A DNA stretch of 64,000 nt from positions 31,492,745-31,556,744 of the forward strand of contig CM075102.1 in NCBI GenBank assembly GCA_037576195.1, in the 5' to 3' direction. Source of the stretch: Phytoseiulus persimilis. Taxonomy: Eukaryota > Arthropoda > Arachnida > Mesostigmata > Phytoseiidae. The translations under genes and the position numbers were made by a program. Below are positions 11,990 to 23,170 of the stretch, piece after piece. Under the pieces are notes generated by a model. That model searched no databases, was not told the DNA's origin, and worked only from the letters and a program-made list of their open reading frames with translations. Numbering within the stretch: the first letter of the stretch is position 1; each line of letters starts with the position of its first letter.

Positions 11990-12750
11990 GACAGATGGGG
12001 TCGCCCGGAAATTTGCAGATCGACGGGGAGCGACACTCGGTACAGCCCGGGATCGTCCCTCCCTTAATACCATCCCTTCGCTTGTGGTGAGCAAAACCAT
12101 CACCGTCATCTAGAACTCTAACTTTCGCAACGAACCTACGTGCGAGACAATGACGGCAGTCTACATCTACGTTGCATCGTTCAAAAAGCTCGGCCTCACG
12201 GAAAACTGTGAAGGCCAGAAGCAGCTCTGTCAATACCGTTGGAGATTGCTCCAACGGACACCATCAGATCTATATTCGTACTGCACAATGATAACGGGCG
12301 TTTGATGCAAGTTGGATACGAAGAAGTATTGATGAAGATGTACATCGGCGACTGAATCCACTCCGCGTCTTGCTCGCGCTTGACCTCTATGACCATGCAT
12401 GAGGCTACCCTCTCAGTCTCGGTGGAATCTGATCTCCAAGCGGAGGAAAATTTCCACCTCCCATTGGCCATCTTCGGCTGCTCATCAGTAAGCTCCATTC
12501 AGTGTCGAGCGGAGAGAAACAAGGAGCGGTCAGTGGGAGAGCGAGACCCTTCGCGATGCAGGATCAACATGCTGTTTTTCCCGAATCATCGCGGAATAGT
12601 CGTTTACTTGTTGGAGGATCTTGAACCGAGATTCAACATTCGAGTCTTCATCCTTGTGATGCTTCGAGGGGAAACGTGGATGGATACAATTGTGAGTTTC
12701 GCATCTTGAGTCTCCCACACCCCATCTTCGTGAAGGGGGCGGGTCGAAAG
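11990..12750 (+). pseudogene. Decayed IR-like copy, N-terminal part, unit 2
   Basis: Bases 11990-12450 are the downstream partner of the duplicate at 2885-3750. From about 12430 to 12650 the sequence aligns with about 9845-10100 in exon 1 of the intact IR-like gene. One example is FHLPLAIFGC against FHLSVAVSGC, followed by FFPNHRGIVVYL against FYPNQREVVLTC. No signal peptide or usable start precedes it in frame, and a stop ends the frame at 12709. It is therefore the N-terminal half of a dead receptor gene whose later part probably lies at 12810-13740. Confidence 0.55.
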
Positions 12751-12809
12751 TCTGTTCCATCGAATTCTGATTAGAATGAGCCCCGCAATATGCTAGAATC
12801 GTCTAAGCC

Positions 12810-13740
12810 CCGTAATGAGGTTTACCGGTCTCAGATGGACGAACCGTGCGCACTGACCTCTAGGAGCGCCCATCGTTCCGGATGGACTTTTCTTGTTCTG
12901 AGCACACCTGCAATCAAGGTTTGTGGGGTGTCTGAGCAGAACATCGGTGCGAAATTGATTCCGGCTCCCGATGATCGACGGCTCGCGATTCCTGTTCTCC
13001 GGACGGGGTGGAGTCAGGATCCATCCCTGAGGTAAAAGAACGCTCCCTCTCATCAACGTCCAGCCGGAGGTGGACTCTTCTGCTGCAACAACAACAACAC
13101 CGACTAGATGGGGTACCGAACAACGGACAGCTCTCTTATAGTCTCTGTAGCTATGAGTGAATTGATCCCGGAAACGGGAGGAACAACATCAGGAATCGAC
13201 TCCCTGACTTCTCGGACAAAACATTCCAAGATACAAGGAAGCTATAAATAACGCTGTATAGAGCTCGTTTTTCCACGTGCTTCTACAATCGTAGTCGAGG
13301 ATTTCCGTGAAGAAGTGAAAGAAGCTCTCGACAGAACATTTTCGGCGTCCGTGAGCTTGTTTTGCATCGTACCTGCTCGAAAGACCTTGGCACTTTTTTC
13401 TAGCTTGACATTTTTCACATGATGAGGGGCCAGTCATCCCTTCTGCTGCGGTGCGAGAAATGCTGAACGTCTCGGGCGATTGCAGAACTTGAGAGATCTC
13501 TGTCGGATATGGAAGCCCTGTCGTTCTCTCCTATGAACTCCCCAAACTCCTCCGGAATGACGGCCTTGTCATTGGTGCCAGACGCGGTTACGTCCCCCGA
13601 TTCCTTCTGCTGCTCGAGCGAAGCGCCCTCTGGTGAACTCACGAACGGAGCTATGATGTGCATTGCCGCGACGGCTCTCACAGGCTCATCGGAAACGCGG
13701 CCGAATTTCGATATCTGAATGTCCGGTGATAACGGCCGGG
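12810..13740 (+). pseudogene. Decayed IR-like copy, membrane/S2 part, unit 2
   Basis: Paralogue of 6310-6950. The + frame reads FREEVKEALDRTFSASV, PARKTLALFSSLTFF and, after a stop-containing stretch of about 100 bases, LPKLLRNDGLVIGARRGYVP. Relative to the other copy, most differences in the two preserved blocks fall at third positions of this frame. Stops after TFF and after the S2-like start make it non-functional. A run of ACA triplets lies at about 13086-13099. A long antisense open frame with a signal-peptide-like start (13415-13909, -) covers the same bases and is regarded as a shadow. Confidence 0.5.
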
Positions 13741-15551
13741 AGGGAATCACGGGATGATTGACGGCCGTAGAATCAGTAATAAGAGTAAAAGGCGGGCGGA
13801 GGCGGTCCCAGAATCGTCGCACCGAATTTTGGATGGAAGCCACAGGCCCAGGGGCTCCGTCCGGTGTCACGACGGGCAAGAAGATGACGAGCGCTACAAG
13901 AATCCTCATCTTTCGTGGCTGAGTATGACACGATCCGTTTCGCTCCTGTCGCACAGGTGAACTGCCTCGGTGAGAAATCGAGCAAAAGGGATTTCGTAAC
14001 GTCAGCTTTCCGACACCGCGCCTGTTTTGAGTTGATCAAACGTGGATCTTCGAGGAGCCGAGCTAGTTTCATAAACAAAAAAGAAGAAGCAAATGGAACC
14101 CTACCCGGCCAGAGGTGCCATTTCAGCGAAGTTGCTGTATCAGGATTCATTAACGCACTAGGGCTCTCTTTCCAAGCATGGAAAACATGGGACCGCACGA
14201 GACAGATAGGAGATATCTGTGGATCACCATTGGAACCATCAGAAGCTCAAAGCTTGCATTTGAGAGCACAGAGCCTTCATATTGGCATTCGCGAGAGAGC
14301 AGAAAACGAATTCGGGACATCACAGTCAGGCGAACGCACAATAGGGAACGCTCGGGAAAAACCTCGACTTCCTTGAGTTCAACGGCCATTCCGAAAGTCT
14401 GGAGAGAACCAAAGCGGCCTGCAGGCAGTTAAAACATGGAGTAGTTATCCCCCAGATCAGCCCCCGTGGATTACTGCGTGCGACGTTCAGCGTTGGAAAA
14501 ACCGATTCGAGAGTGAATTGCTCATACTTCGGGAGGAAAGCTGCGCCTCAGTTCCTCAAGATGGTACCTCCGCATCACAGAACCGTCTGGGAACCATTTG
14601 AGCGGAACATTGGTTGAGGAGAGCTGCAGTGGGAGTGGGGCGGAGCATTTCACGTGGAAATGACACTCTGTCTGCACAGAGATGAGCCTCGGCTTCCATC
14701 AGGAAGCGGCTGTTCGCGCTCTGGGAGTAACACAGGATCGACCCTCCGGGATCAGTCTGCGCGACTCCAAAGGAGCCGACGTCCTACTGTGTAGATGACG
14801 TAGGTATGAATCGGAAAACGGCAGAAGGAGATGGCGATTCGTCAGAAGCAGATATCTGGTCTTCTAGAATGAGGAGAGCATCAATCCTCGAGTGGGAGGT
14901 AGTAACTCTTCCCGAAATTCCCACCGGAGAGTTATCAGAGAGCTAATAGTTTTCATGGATGCTCAATCTCCCCGGATGGGTCACCTCGTATCGAGCCCTT
15001 CATCTATGAGTACTTTTTATCATTGTTCATGAGGAGACCAGAACGTGGACCCGATTGCTGACCGTCGAAGACAGCTGTTTCCTCCCGCTCTCTCTTCCGC
15101 CGCGAGAGGTGTCAACACCATTTTTCTTCGAAACGGCTCATCAGAGATTCTGGGAAATCTCAACTGGTACTCCAGAAGTTCGTTTCACACAACACAAAGC
15201 TGAGCTCGCGGTTCTCAGAAAAAAAGGTTCTCAGAATCCCTGCCAGTCGTCGAAAAGAGCGAGAATCCATGAGAAGTTGACCAGAGTGTCAACGCTGTGA
15301 GAACTGTTGATGATCACCCAGGACGATCGCAGGGAAAGCTTACCCATGTTGCACCAGCGCGTCGCTGTGAGAGCGAGCATAGGCAATATAGCTCCAGGGC
15401 TATAGCTCGGGAGGCCGCAGACTCCGAAACGAGATTTTGGAACACCTGGAGGGTCAAACCCCAGGCGCCACAAAAGAAGACTGAGCACCGTTCCAAGCCC
15501 GGGTGCCAAACACTGACCACTCTACCGATGAATCTCCCTCGCAGAAAACTT
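13741..15551. other. Intergenic, no gene recognised
   Basis: The + frame 13915-14376 stays open for 153 codons but has no recognisable domain and no homologue elsewhere in the window. Nothing else of note was seen between here and the broken coding sequence at 15552. Confidence 0.45.
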
Positions 15552-16141
15552 TCACGCCAAGACGCTAGATTTTACGCCGAACAGATTGCGTGAAGTGAAA
15601 GTTGTCGCTCCAACGGCCTGGGTATCTTCCGAGGCTTTGACCTCGGCGACTGGATCCGACGAAATCCCCCAGAGGTCTTCCCGTGATTGGCGAAACCAGG
15701 GTCCATTCACAGGGCACTGTTTCCTGACAGGGGTAGTTGCCCGTGTGGATCGAACGACTTCCTTCGCGCGGTTCTTCGACGCCCTCAAGTCGAAGGGAAA
15801 TTTTGCCAGGTTAAGACGCAGACAGTGATCTGCCAGCTTCTTCGCGACGATTCCCATGAAACGAAACAGTCCCGTATAAGCCTTGTACAGCTCCCGATCC
15901 TTGAGCCCGCTCCAGAAATCATCGTAAATCGGGCACTCATTTTCGTTCAACCAATTGCTCATCCCATTCATGAGACCGTTCGATTGGGAGCGGAATACTT
16001 GCCGTTGGAGATCCGATCTCAACCGCATCGGGAGGCCTTGAGGAGAATGAGAATGGAGTGCTTGGCAAAGTTTTCGGCCACAAACCGTATTCCTCCCGAT
16101 TTGTGGGCAAGCCAGCTTATTTCGTATATCTCATGATCTTC
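15552..16141 (-). pseudogene. Broken coding sequence of unknown family
   Basis: Reading the - strand from 16141, a plausible acceptor (GAGCGCAG) opens a frame of about 38 residues (HEIYEISWLAHKSGG ... ILILLKAS) that soon hits a stop. A second frame continues with protein-like sequence for about 30 residues (AVEIGSPTASIPLPIE). A third, open to 15552, carries CPIYDDFWSGLKDRELYKAY and a long basic tail. The three segments follow one another almost without gap in three different frames. A once continuous gene with two frame changes is therefore more likely than three chance frames. The spacing is too short for introns of the size seen in this window. I do not recognise the family; a mobile-element protein or another decayed receptor is possible. 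Confidence 0.35.
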
Positions 16142-18184
16142 CTGCGCTCCCTGGGAGTGGATTTATGAGCGATGGAGATTAGCGGCCCGGGACGTTCGCA
16201 TCCACTCAATACTTTCTCCGTGCGCAACGAGTTCGTTCTCCCATTCCTTCAACGAGGATGAGCTTCGGTACTGGGAACACAGTATTCCACTCATCAGCTG
16301 TGCTGTCTCCTGTAATCAATTCGAGCTGCGTCGGAACTCGAGCATCTCGTACTGTTCACAATTAGCCGAGATCGGCAATGCCATGTGAGATGATATCTAT
16401 GGGCATGCCTCTCGATCACTGTCATCATCTCAGTTTCGATCCTCGTGTGTTGAGACGACTCTCTCCGTTGATATCCAGGGGAGCGGATTGAGACTCCGAT
16501 TATTCAGCTCTAATGTCTTAGTGGATCATATCAATTAGCGAGAATGACGTCACGTGATCCCGTGGTGCCAGCGATCCCGGAACTCCACAGCTCGCTTCAT
16601 TGAGGAATGACCTGGGAAAATAACTGGATATTCTGCGTGAGATGCATTCTCCCGTGGATTCAAAGCTCTCATTCCGCCGGGTGCCTCAATCTCGGGAAAA
16701 GTTGCGCAGCCTCTGAACCTCGTATCGAGTGGTATTGACGATCCACGACAGCGTTCCTGTCTCGTCGCTGACTTAGGACTATAAATGTCCTCGCCTTCTC
16801 CACTCGACGCCCGTGTTAGATAAACGATCGGAAATGCAACGAAAAGGGCTCAACAGCTCGCGAACACTGGGAGCTTTTGTTCCGTTCACCATCAGCTATC
16901 AAAAATAGACCGACTCTCAAGGCTTGGTCGAACGCTTGGTTTAACCGGTTCTAGTCAAGGACGAGGAAGACTCTCATTTAGATCGCCCTGACGCAGCAAT
17001 TTTTGATTGCTTCGAGAGACCACGGAATGGCTTTCATGGGTATCATCAACTTCGAGGTTCCAGAGATTTTGGATTGTGGCTTCCGCGCGAGTTCGACGAG
17101 ATACGGACATCATCAAGGATTTCTGACCGGAAATTCGAGGATAGAAAGTGGACGCTGTTGGAGTTCCGATGAGGCTCGATAAAGATCATGCGTGACCTAC
17201 AAAAGTCCACTCGGAGGAGAAAATCCCAGTGGAATCAAGCAACTCCGCGTTTCGAAAACGCAGTGTCTTATATCTTTGCAACTTATTTATTTCATAAAGT
17301 TGATACTTGTTCTTTCAACCGTCCCGATACTACGAAGAACGAATTCCAAATATCCGCGAATTAATCCGAACGGCGCTCCACTCTGTAACTGCGCCGCTGA
17401 AACTTATCGAGCGCCGGAGGAGTCCCGGTCCCCCCCGTCACTCACGACAGATTGACGATGATCGACAGATCTATCCGAATGGAACATTTTGCTCATCAGT
17501 TACATAATCTTCGGTAGAAATATAAGTTCATATATATTTTGTTCTATAAAAATCGAGTTCAAATCGCTTTCGGACTAAGCGAGCGAGACCATCAGCCGAA
17601 ACAAACAAGAACAGAATCGAATTACTGAAGCTACCGTTGACTCAGAAACCGTCTGGCTTCGAATCGCGGCGATCGGAAATTCGAGGAACGGATGACTCCG
17701 GAACCATCATCCAACCTCAGGCACGATGTCGATATTGATTCATGAGAGAACCTCTCGGATGCGGTTATTCTCGCAATGTTCTCGTAGATTTCCAGCCGTC
17801 CCCTCACGAAAGGCCGTATCCGTGCGTTCGCTGTCCAAGCATGTTTTAGCCGTCGTGTTATCTCCGCTCCCGATCGTGTGACCTTGAATTACTACCAGGG
17901 AAGAGGTAGGAAGGGACTTTGTTTCTACAGTTATCTTCGTTCATTGACTCCTCCGCGATAACTCTTCTTTCGAACCAGCTCCCGCTTCCGGTTTTCCTAT
18001 TCATTGTCCTCTGGTAGTTTACCCTCCTGATTTCACAGTATCGTGTTCGTCTCGCTGAATGGACGCGCAAGTTGTGATGATGTTACTGTTTGTTCGCTCC
18101 TGCGGCGATGAATGAAGTACATATAGCCCGTTTTGCATCCGGTTCTCACTATAATTGGTCCTCTTCCAGGACCCAGCGGCTTCG
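16142..18184. other. Intergenic, no gene recognised
   Basis: Unusually poor in open frames: none of 60 codons or more between about 16140 and 17190 on either strand. Nothing recognisable in the remainder. Confidence 0.55.
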
Positions 18185-19159
18185 TCATATGCAATGGCCT
18201 TGGCCGCTTGCTGAGATGATATTTTCGGGATAGGAGTTGTGCAGGCCCATGTGAATGGCATCGAGCAACGCTCCGTACTGAGGAAGCGTGTCAGCGTGTA
18301 GTTCGGAATGACGCACTAGGAAATCGAGCGCGATGGGCGCCGAAGTCAATTTGAACGAGTCGCTGTTGACAACCATTTTGGGAACGTCCTTGATAGGCAC
18401 GAGATGGAACGACTGGACTTCGCAATCGGACGCCCTGGGGACGAAGTCCCGGGGCAGGCGTGCATCGAAGCAGAAGATTGTCTCGGGGAATATTCCCCTT
18501 TCGTCCTCGTAGATGAATGATACGAAGCCGACAGGACGCGCGAGTCTCCGGACGAGCTCCTCTGACATGGAGGCCTCTTCCTCGGCTTCTCGCACGAGGC
18601 AATCCATCACAGAGTTGCCCGAACTGAGACCGCCGCTAACCATGATGTCAATTTTGTTAGGCCACGTTTCCTTGGTGGGACTCCTCTTCTGGAACCACAC
18701 ACTCTCCACACGCCCATCTTCATTGTCGACGTACCCGTTGATGTGCACGCCATAGCGTTTGGTTCCAAAGAGGCATGTTGCCGAACGTTCCATACGCATC
18801 AAGGGCACATCACCGAATTTCGAGGCTATGTCGTACGTCTCGTTGCGCCAACCTTTCAGCGTCGGGAAAAGGTTCTTCTCACGGAGTTTCTGGAGTACGG
18901 CTGCCATTTGCAGCGTTCGTTCTTCGCAGGTCTTCCATTCGGGGTTCAACGTGATGGCGTCGTTGTTTTCTAGAAATACTCCTTCCGTATGTTTTCTCAT
19001 CAGTTCCCAATCTGAATTCCGTATCAAACCGACGATTTGGCCATCGATGGCAAACTTGCGACATCGGGCACTCAGAGATCGGCTGCGGTCTACTTGGAAA
19101 TTCGCTAACAGGGCCTCGAGGGAACTCCCGAAATCATCGACGGCGCTTTCTTCGGGCAT
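18185..19159 (-). CDS. Nudix hydrolase, DUF4743 type (thiamine-pyrophosphokinase-related)
   Basis: Single-exon gene of 324 residues, ATG at 19159. Residues 1-125 form the DUF4743 region found in front of the Nudix domain in the YJR142W / plant NUDT20-24 / Tnr3-N family. Residues about 130-275 are the Nudix fold. The Nudix box is at about 176-198: GGLSSGNSVMDCLVREAEEE. The REAEEE helix that binds the divalent metal is intact. The GE of the general consensus is GN, which I recall as normal for this subfamily. Characterised relatives hydrolyse damaged (oxidised) forms of thiamine diphosphate, so a cytosolic metabolite-repair role is inferred. The length matches the family without the TPK domain that Tnr3 carries. 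A second GG-rich stretch and a FPETIFCFDA strand complete the fold. The neighbours are unrelated in function. No introns and no upstream ATG in frame. Confidence 0.9.
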   Translation of the reverse strand: MPEESAVDDFGSSLEALLANFQVDRSRSLSARCRKFAIDGQIVGLIRNSDWELMRKHTEGVFLENNDAITLNPEWKTCEERTLQMAAVLQKLREKNLFPTLKGWRNETYDIASKFGDVPLMRMERSATCLFGTKRYGVHINGYVDNEDGRVESVWFQKRSPTKETWPNKIDIMVSGGLSSGNSVMDCLVREAEEEASMSEELVRRLARPVGFVSFIYEDERGIFPETIFCFDARLPRDFVPRASDCEVQSFHLVPIKDVPKMVVNSDSFKLTSAPIALDFLVRHSELHADTLPQYGALLDAIHMGLHNSYPENIISASGQGHCI

Positions 19160-22019
19160 GATTCACGCTGAACTCGACGCGACTCGCTTGACTCACGGGA
19201 TTCACACTTCTCGCGGAGCTGAGTGAGAGCTTCTGAACGGACGGGACTCGGGATCAACATCCGATATTCTACAACAGTACCCGTACACACTGCGGCACTT
19301 AGGCCGCTCGAGTTCGCCTTCTCCGCATCGGGAACCAGGTTACGTGGGCTGCCTTCCCCGTGTTCGAGTCCAACGATCCTGGATGGGATGCACTTCGGAT
19401 TCCTCTCACTGATCACTCTGGGGATGACTCGGGATAAGTTCACACGGGAAAGCAACCACTGCCGAGAGCTGCATAGAGCAGTTTTTGATCGGCGGGGAAG
19501 GTGCTGCAGGCCGGAGTCAACAAAGGAGCGCGAGAGAGACCACGGGACAGGGTTTTCCGAGGCTGAGTGAGAGAGTCGAGCCACCAAAACCGCCACAAGC
19601 GGTGTTGATACTGGCGGCAGCAGCAACGACAGAACGTCGTCAGTCGACTCGTTCAAAACAGCCACGGTTGTCACGAAACAGCTTTTTTAGACTGCACAGG
19701 TTCTGCACGCGGAGTTCTGTCGGGCTAGCGACCAGATTTTGTAAACATCTTCATCTTCCCGCTCGTTGTGGTGCGTGCGTGCGTGCGGTGTCTATGTCGT
19801 TCGAAGGTCCACGCAACCCGCCCCTCCGTTCGAGCTGACGGCTCGTTGTTCAATCTGTCGCCGAACGAGGCGGCTAATGCGATTGGCTTACACAGCCGGA
19901 ATTTTTATTCCATGAGTCATTGCTATCACTCACCCATGTTAATGTAAACGAAGAGCGAACACGCGACGCTTCCAACGTAAATCAACTCGCTCTGTCGCGG
20001 GAAAGTTCTGTGGTTCAACGAACCAGCATTTGATATTTCGTTCCGGCTTGTGGCCACCGATCATTGTGCGTGGGAGCCCGATCCTATTCTCATCAGATGT
20101 TTGCTTTCTGTGGGGTTAGGTTCTGAATCGATCACTGCGTGCTCGAGCGATCATACTTGCGCAACAGATTGGAGTCCACTAAAGTTAGCCAACTCCCAAT
20201 GCCAAGTTAGATGGTATAAGTACGCTGATCAGTGAGCTGTATTCCTCAAACCATACAATCAGTGCAACAAGAACAGAAGGTTCTGCAAAGCAATTTGATG
20301 TATTTCTCCCACGCATCTCTCGAGTTCTGATTCATATCTCTCGACGCGTATTCCCAACAGTGACGATCTCAAGGCCCGATCACTGAATGCAAACTTTATT
20401 CTCATTCATTCCACAAACAAGTTTGAGACATTGTTATCCTTCAGTTCACTTTTTTATCGGAATCCGAATTTGAGGCTATACATGCAACGTGGAGGTCACA
20501 ATCTCCGAGCGGCCTCACAGTCCCCATGGCGTTGAAGAGGACTGCCTTCCTAACAATTTACCATGAGTCAGTCGATTCTGCGGAAACCGAGAAATGGAAG
20601 TGTTGAAAAGTTTCTCTCTGACATCTCGGCCAGCAAGGACGTTTGTTAAGCTTAGCGTTCGCTCGGAATTCTCAATGTCTGACATGAGCTTTTGGCGTCC
20701 TCTACTTCCACTGCTCCAGTCGGTAAAATTTAGCCGAGTGAACGAGTTTTTTCTCTGTACATTTTGGCAAAATATGATATTGGAAAAAACAACTTGTCGA
20801 TGATTCAAACTCACACCTATGTGCTATCGTCGACTTTGTTGTCAACTTTCAGAGCTGCGGCAGCGCACAACGACCACCGTTTTGGAATTGCCAGCGTTTC
20901 CTTAATTTTCTCTCCTGCGAGGCGATTTCCTTCGACAGCCCATTGTACTCGGAAATCCGGGCGGAAACATCGCTAATTTTTCTCCAATCGTTCCGGGATC
21001 ACACTCGATCTACTACTTTCAGTTTTCTTCATTTCATCGCAATCGCTTCTTTCCATGTGAAACTTGTTTGGGACTCTTCTCTTCTGGAAAACTTTGGTGC
21101 CCTTAGCTGAGAAAGCCCTTGGCGCTAATATTCGAGGAGCCATGCTTCTAAGTCGGTTTGTCTTATCACGAAATTGTGGTCGGTAATGAGATGGCGGAAT
21201 GTTTCAGGGATGATGGGGCGAGTATATATCGTAAGGAAGAATAGGTAGGCAGGCATGCATGGGGCGAGGAGGGGCTGCCACGCTCACAACCGAGGAAGTT
21301 GTCCAGCAATCCGAGAAATCCAAGCTCCGTAGTTTTTCTCACAGTTCAGCAACCCAAGTTTGCTCGTCGAGGACATTGCGCCAGTGTTTCTGTATCTCCT
21401 GTTCCGGAGTTCACATAGACTCCTGGAACGCAGGAATCTACAGGACAAAACATCCTGGAAAATGACGCTGAGGCGGACTGGTACGAGTGGAAGTTATTAT
21501 TTTGAAGTGCCCCAGGGCTACCCCCGGAACTCGTTGGAATTGTTGTCATTGACTTCTAAACGGCCGTCTCGGGTCGTTATCACTCCTGCTGTTTCCATCT
21601 ATTTACAGGCGGTTTCATGAAATACGTACAATTATTGACTTAAACACGCCAAGCGCAAGTGGGTGTGTTCTCGCCACGGACTAACTACTGTAACTTGGAG
21701 TTTAGAAGCTCCAGGGTCGGTAGAAAGGTGGAAAAAGTGTCAGGTGTGGATCATCGAGTACCCTCCTTCTCCTTTCTGCTGTCTCCGAGTGGCAGGGGTA
21801 TGATGAAGCCTAACGGAGAGGTGAGAGGAAAGTGTTTGGAAGTTACCGATTACGCGTTCGGTTCAAAGATAGCCCTTGTTCGCGGTCATCAATCAAGTCG
21901 ACGTGGCGTTAAATGAGGTGTTCAGGGACCGGGAGACGGGAAACGAAGTGAGCTTTTTTTCCTATCGATAGACTCAATTCACGCGAATTCATGGAAAGTA
22001 AGAACCTCACAGACGGGAG
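19160..22019. other. Intergenic, 5' flank of the Nudix gene; short GTGC microsatellite
   Basis: No gene recognised. An open - frame of 189 codons (19105-19674) overlaps the Nudix start in another frame and looks like low-information arginine/serine-rich sequence. A (GTGC)n tract lies at about 19771-19787. The - strand ORF at 20515-20814 has no recognisable domain. Confidence 0.5.
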
Positions 22020-22022
22020 GGC

Positions 22023-22749
22023 TCACAGACATCCCGGCCATCCCCGAATGTTCTTTACATAGCATCGATTCAGACTCCCTGATATGTTTTCTTTCGGCAG
22101 TTCTCGGATCAATTCGAAGAGAAATCTGAGTTTTTTGTCGGGCCCCACCATCAGCATTGAACCTGGTTCTAATTCTGAGGGGTGCAATCGCGAGGAGCAT
22201 GCATCAACATCATGCCCGAAAGTAAACGAATCAGATTGGTTTCTTGTAGCGTTCCGTCCCTTCGGACTACTTGGGGCTCTCCTGCTCCGAGGAAAAGCCG
22301 AGATCGGTTTTGAACGGCGTGGCGAAGTGATTCCAGAACAGGCTGTGACCGTGCTCTGGAACTTTCTGATTCTGAGGAGGGAAATTCGGCCAATCGGATT
22401 CCCGTCGCGAATTCTTCCCTGTATTGGCCCGAACCGTCTGAAACAATGAGTGGTGGGATGGTTTTGGTGGGGAGAATCCGAAGATAATAATCCAGGTTGT
22501 CGGCGTGTGCTTGATGCATCAGAGATTCTCGTGACTCTCCTCGGAGAAAGAGAATGAATTGACTGGGTTCTCTGAAGTTTCGCACCAGGGACGCCTGCGA
22601 TTCGATTGGTGCGGGGAGAAAATGTATCCGTGGATGATGATGATGGCACAAGTTGCGTCCGAGAAGTCTACGATCAGTGTGTACCATCGTCGTCTACAGC
22701 GTAGAAGGGTCTCCGGCACTGAGAAGCCTTGAATCGTTCTGTCTTTCAA
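22023..22749 (-). pseudogene. Possible IR-like N-terminal remnant with frame changes
   Basis: Three overlapping - strand frames give one receptor-like path. The first (from 22749) contains YTLIVDFSDATCAIIIIHGY. The second (from about 22620) contains REPSQFILFLRGESRE, an LDYYLRILPTKTIPPLIVSDG segment and an LAEFPSSESES tail. The third (ending 22023) contains KKLRFLFELIRELP. A hydrophobic 'd.t.c.iii' strand, a variable strand and an 'ilp..i.p.li.sDG' segment is typical of the N-terminal domain of divergent tick and mite IRs as I know them. The two frame changes and lack of a membrane region argue for a pseudogene. The path was chosen by eye, so the call is tentative. Confidence 0.3.
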
Positions 22750-23170
22750 TGTTCGGAAACAATTCTTCCGCTGATGATGCTAGAAGGTGGACGAATTCCG
22801 GTGACAGTGGGACAAGTCGTTGAGTATGCATGCTGGCGAGCAGGTATGCGTTGCGCATTGTGAAGCCACAATTCGAAGCACGAGGGAATGGGGAATCGTC
22901 GTAGATATGGCTTCAGGAAAAGATTCTCAACACTCGAGTCTCGCTCAACAGAGCAAAGTTCCGTGGTGGGTGTGCGACGCCGCGCCGAACGAATCTTTCC
23001 TTTGTTGTCGTCAGACCCAAACTCCCTCGTCACATTCGCTTCAAAAGAGTTATGGGTCCAGAGAAGTTGTGCTCAGGTTACTTGCCACACTGTTCCGGCT
23101 GTAAGTGTGCCGAAGACTCGGTCCGGAGGGTCCGACTCCGCACCCGGAATCTGAAAATATCGGGCGTTCT

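Noticed and set aside
13415..13909. Antisense open frame with a signal-peptide-like start (MRILVALVIFLPVV), a candidate secreted protein
   Set aside because: It lies over a decayed receptor copy whose + frame shows the third-position pattern of coding sequence. The related copy at 6751-6950 does not keep the - frame.
15430..15545. tRNA-like sequence on - strand (TCGGTAGAGTGG and GGGTTTGACCC)
   Set aside because: A D-arm-like and a T-arm-like piece are present, but no matching acceptor stem or clear anticodon arm at the right spacing.
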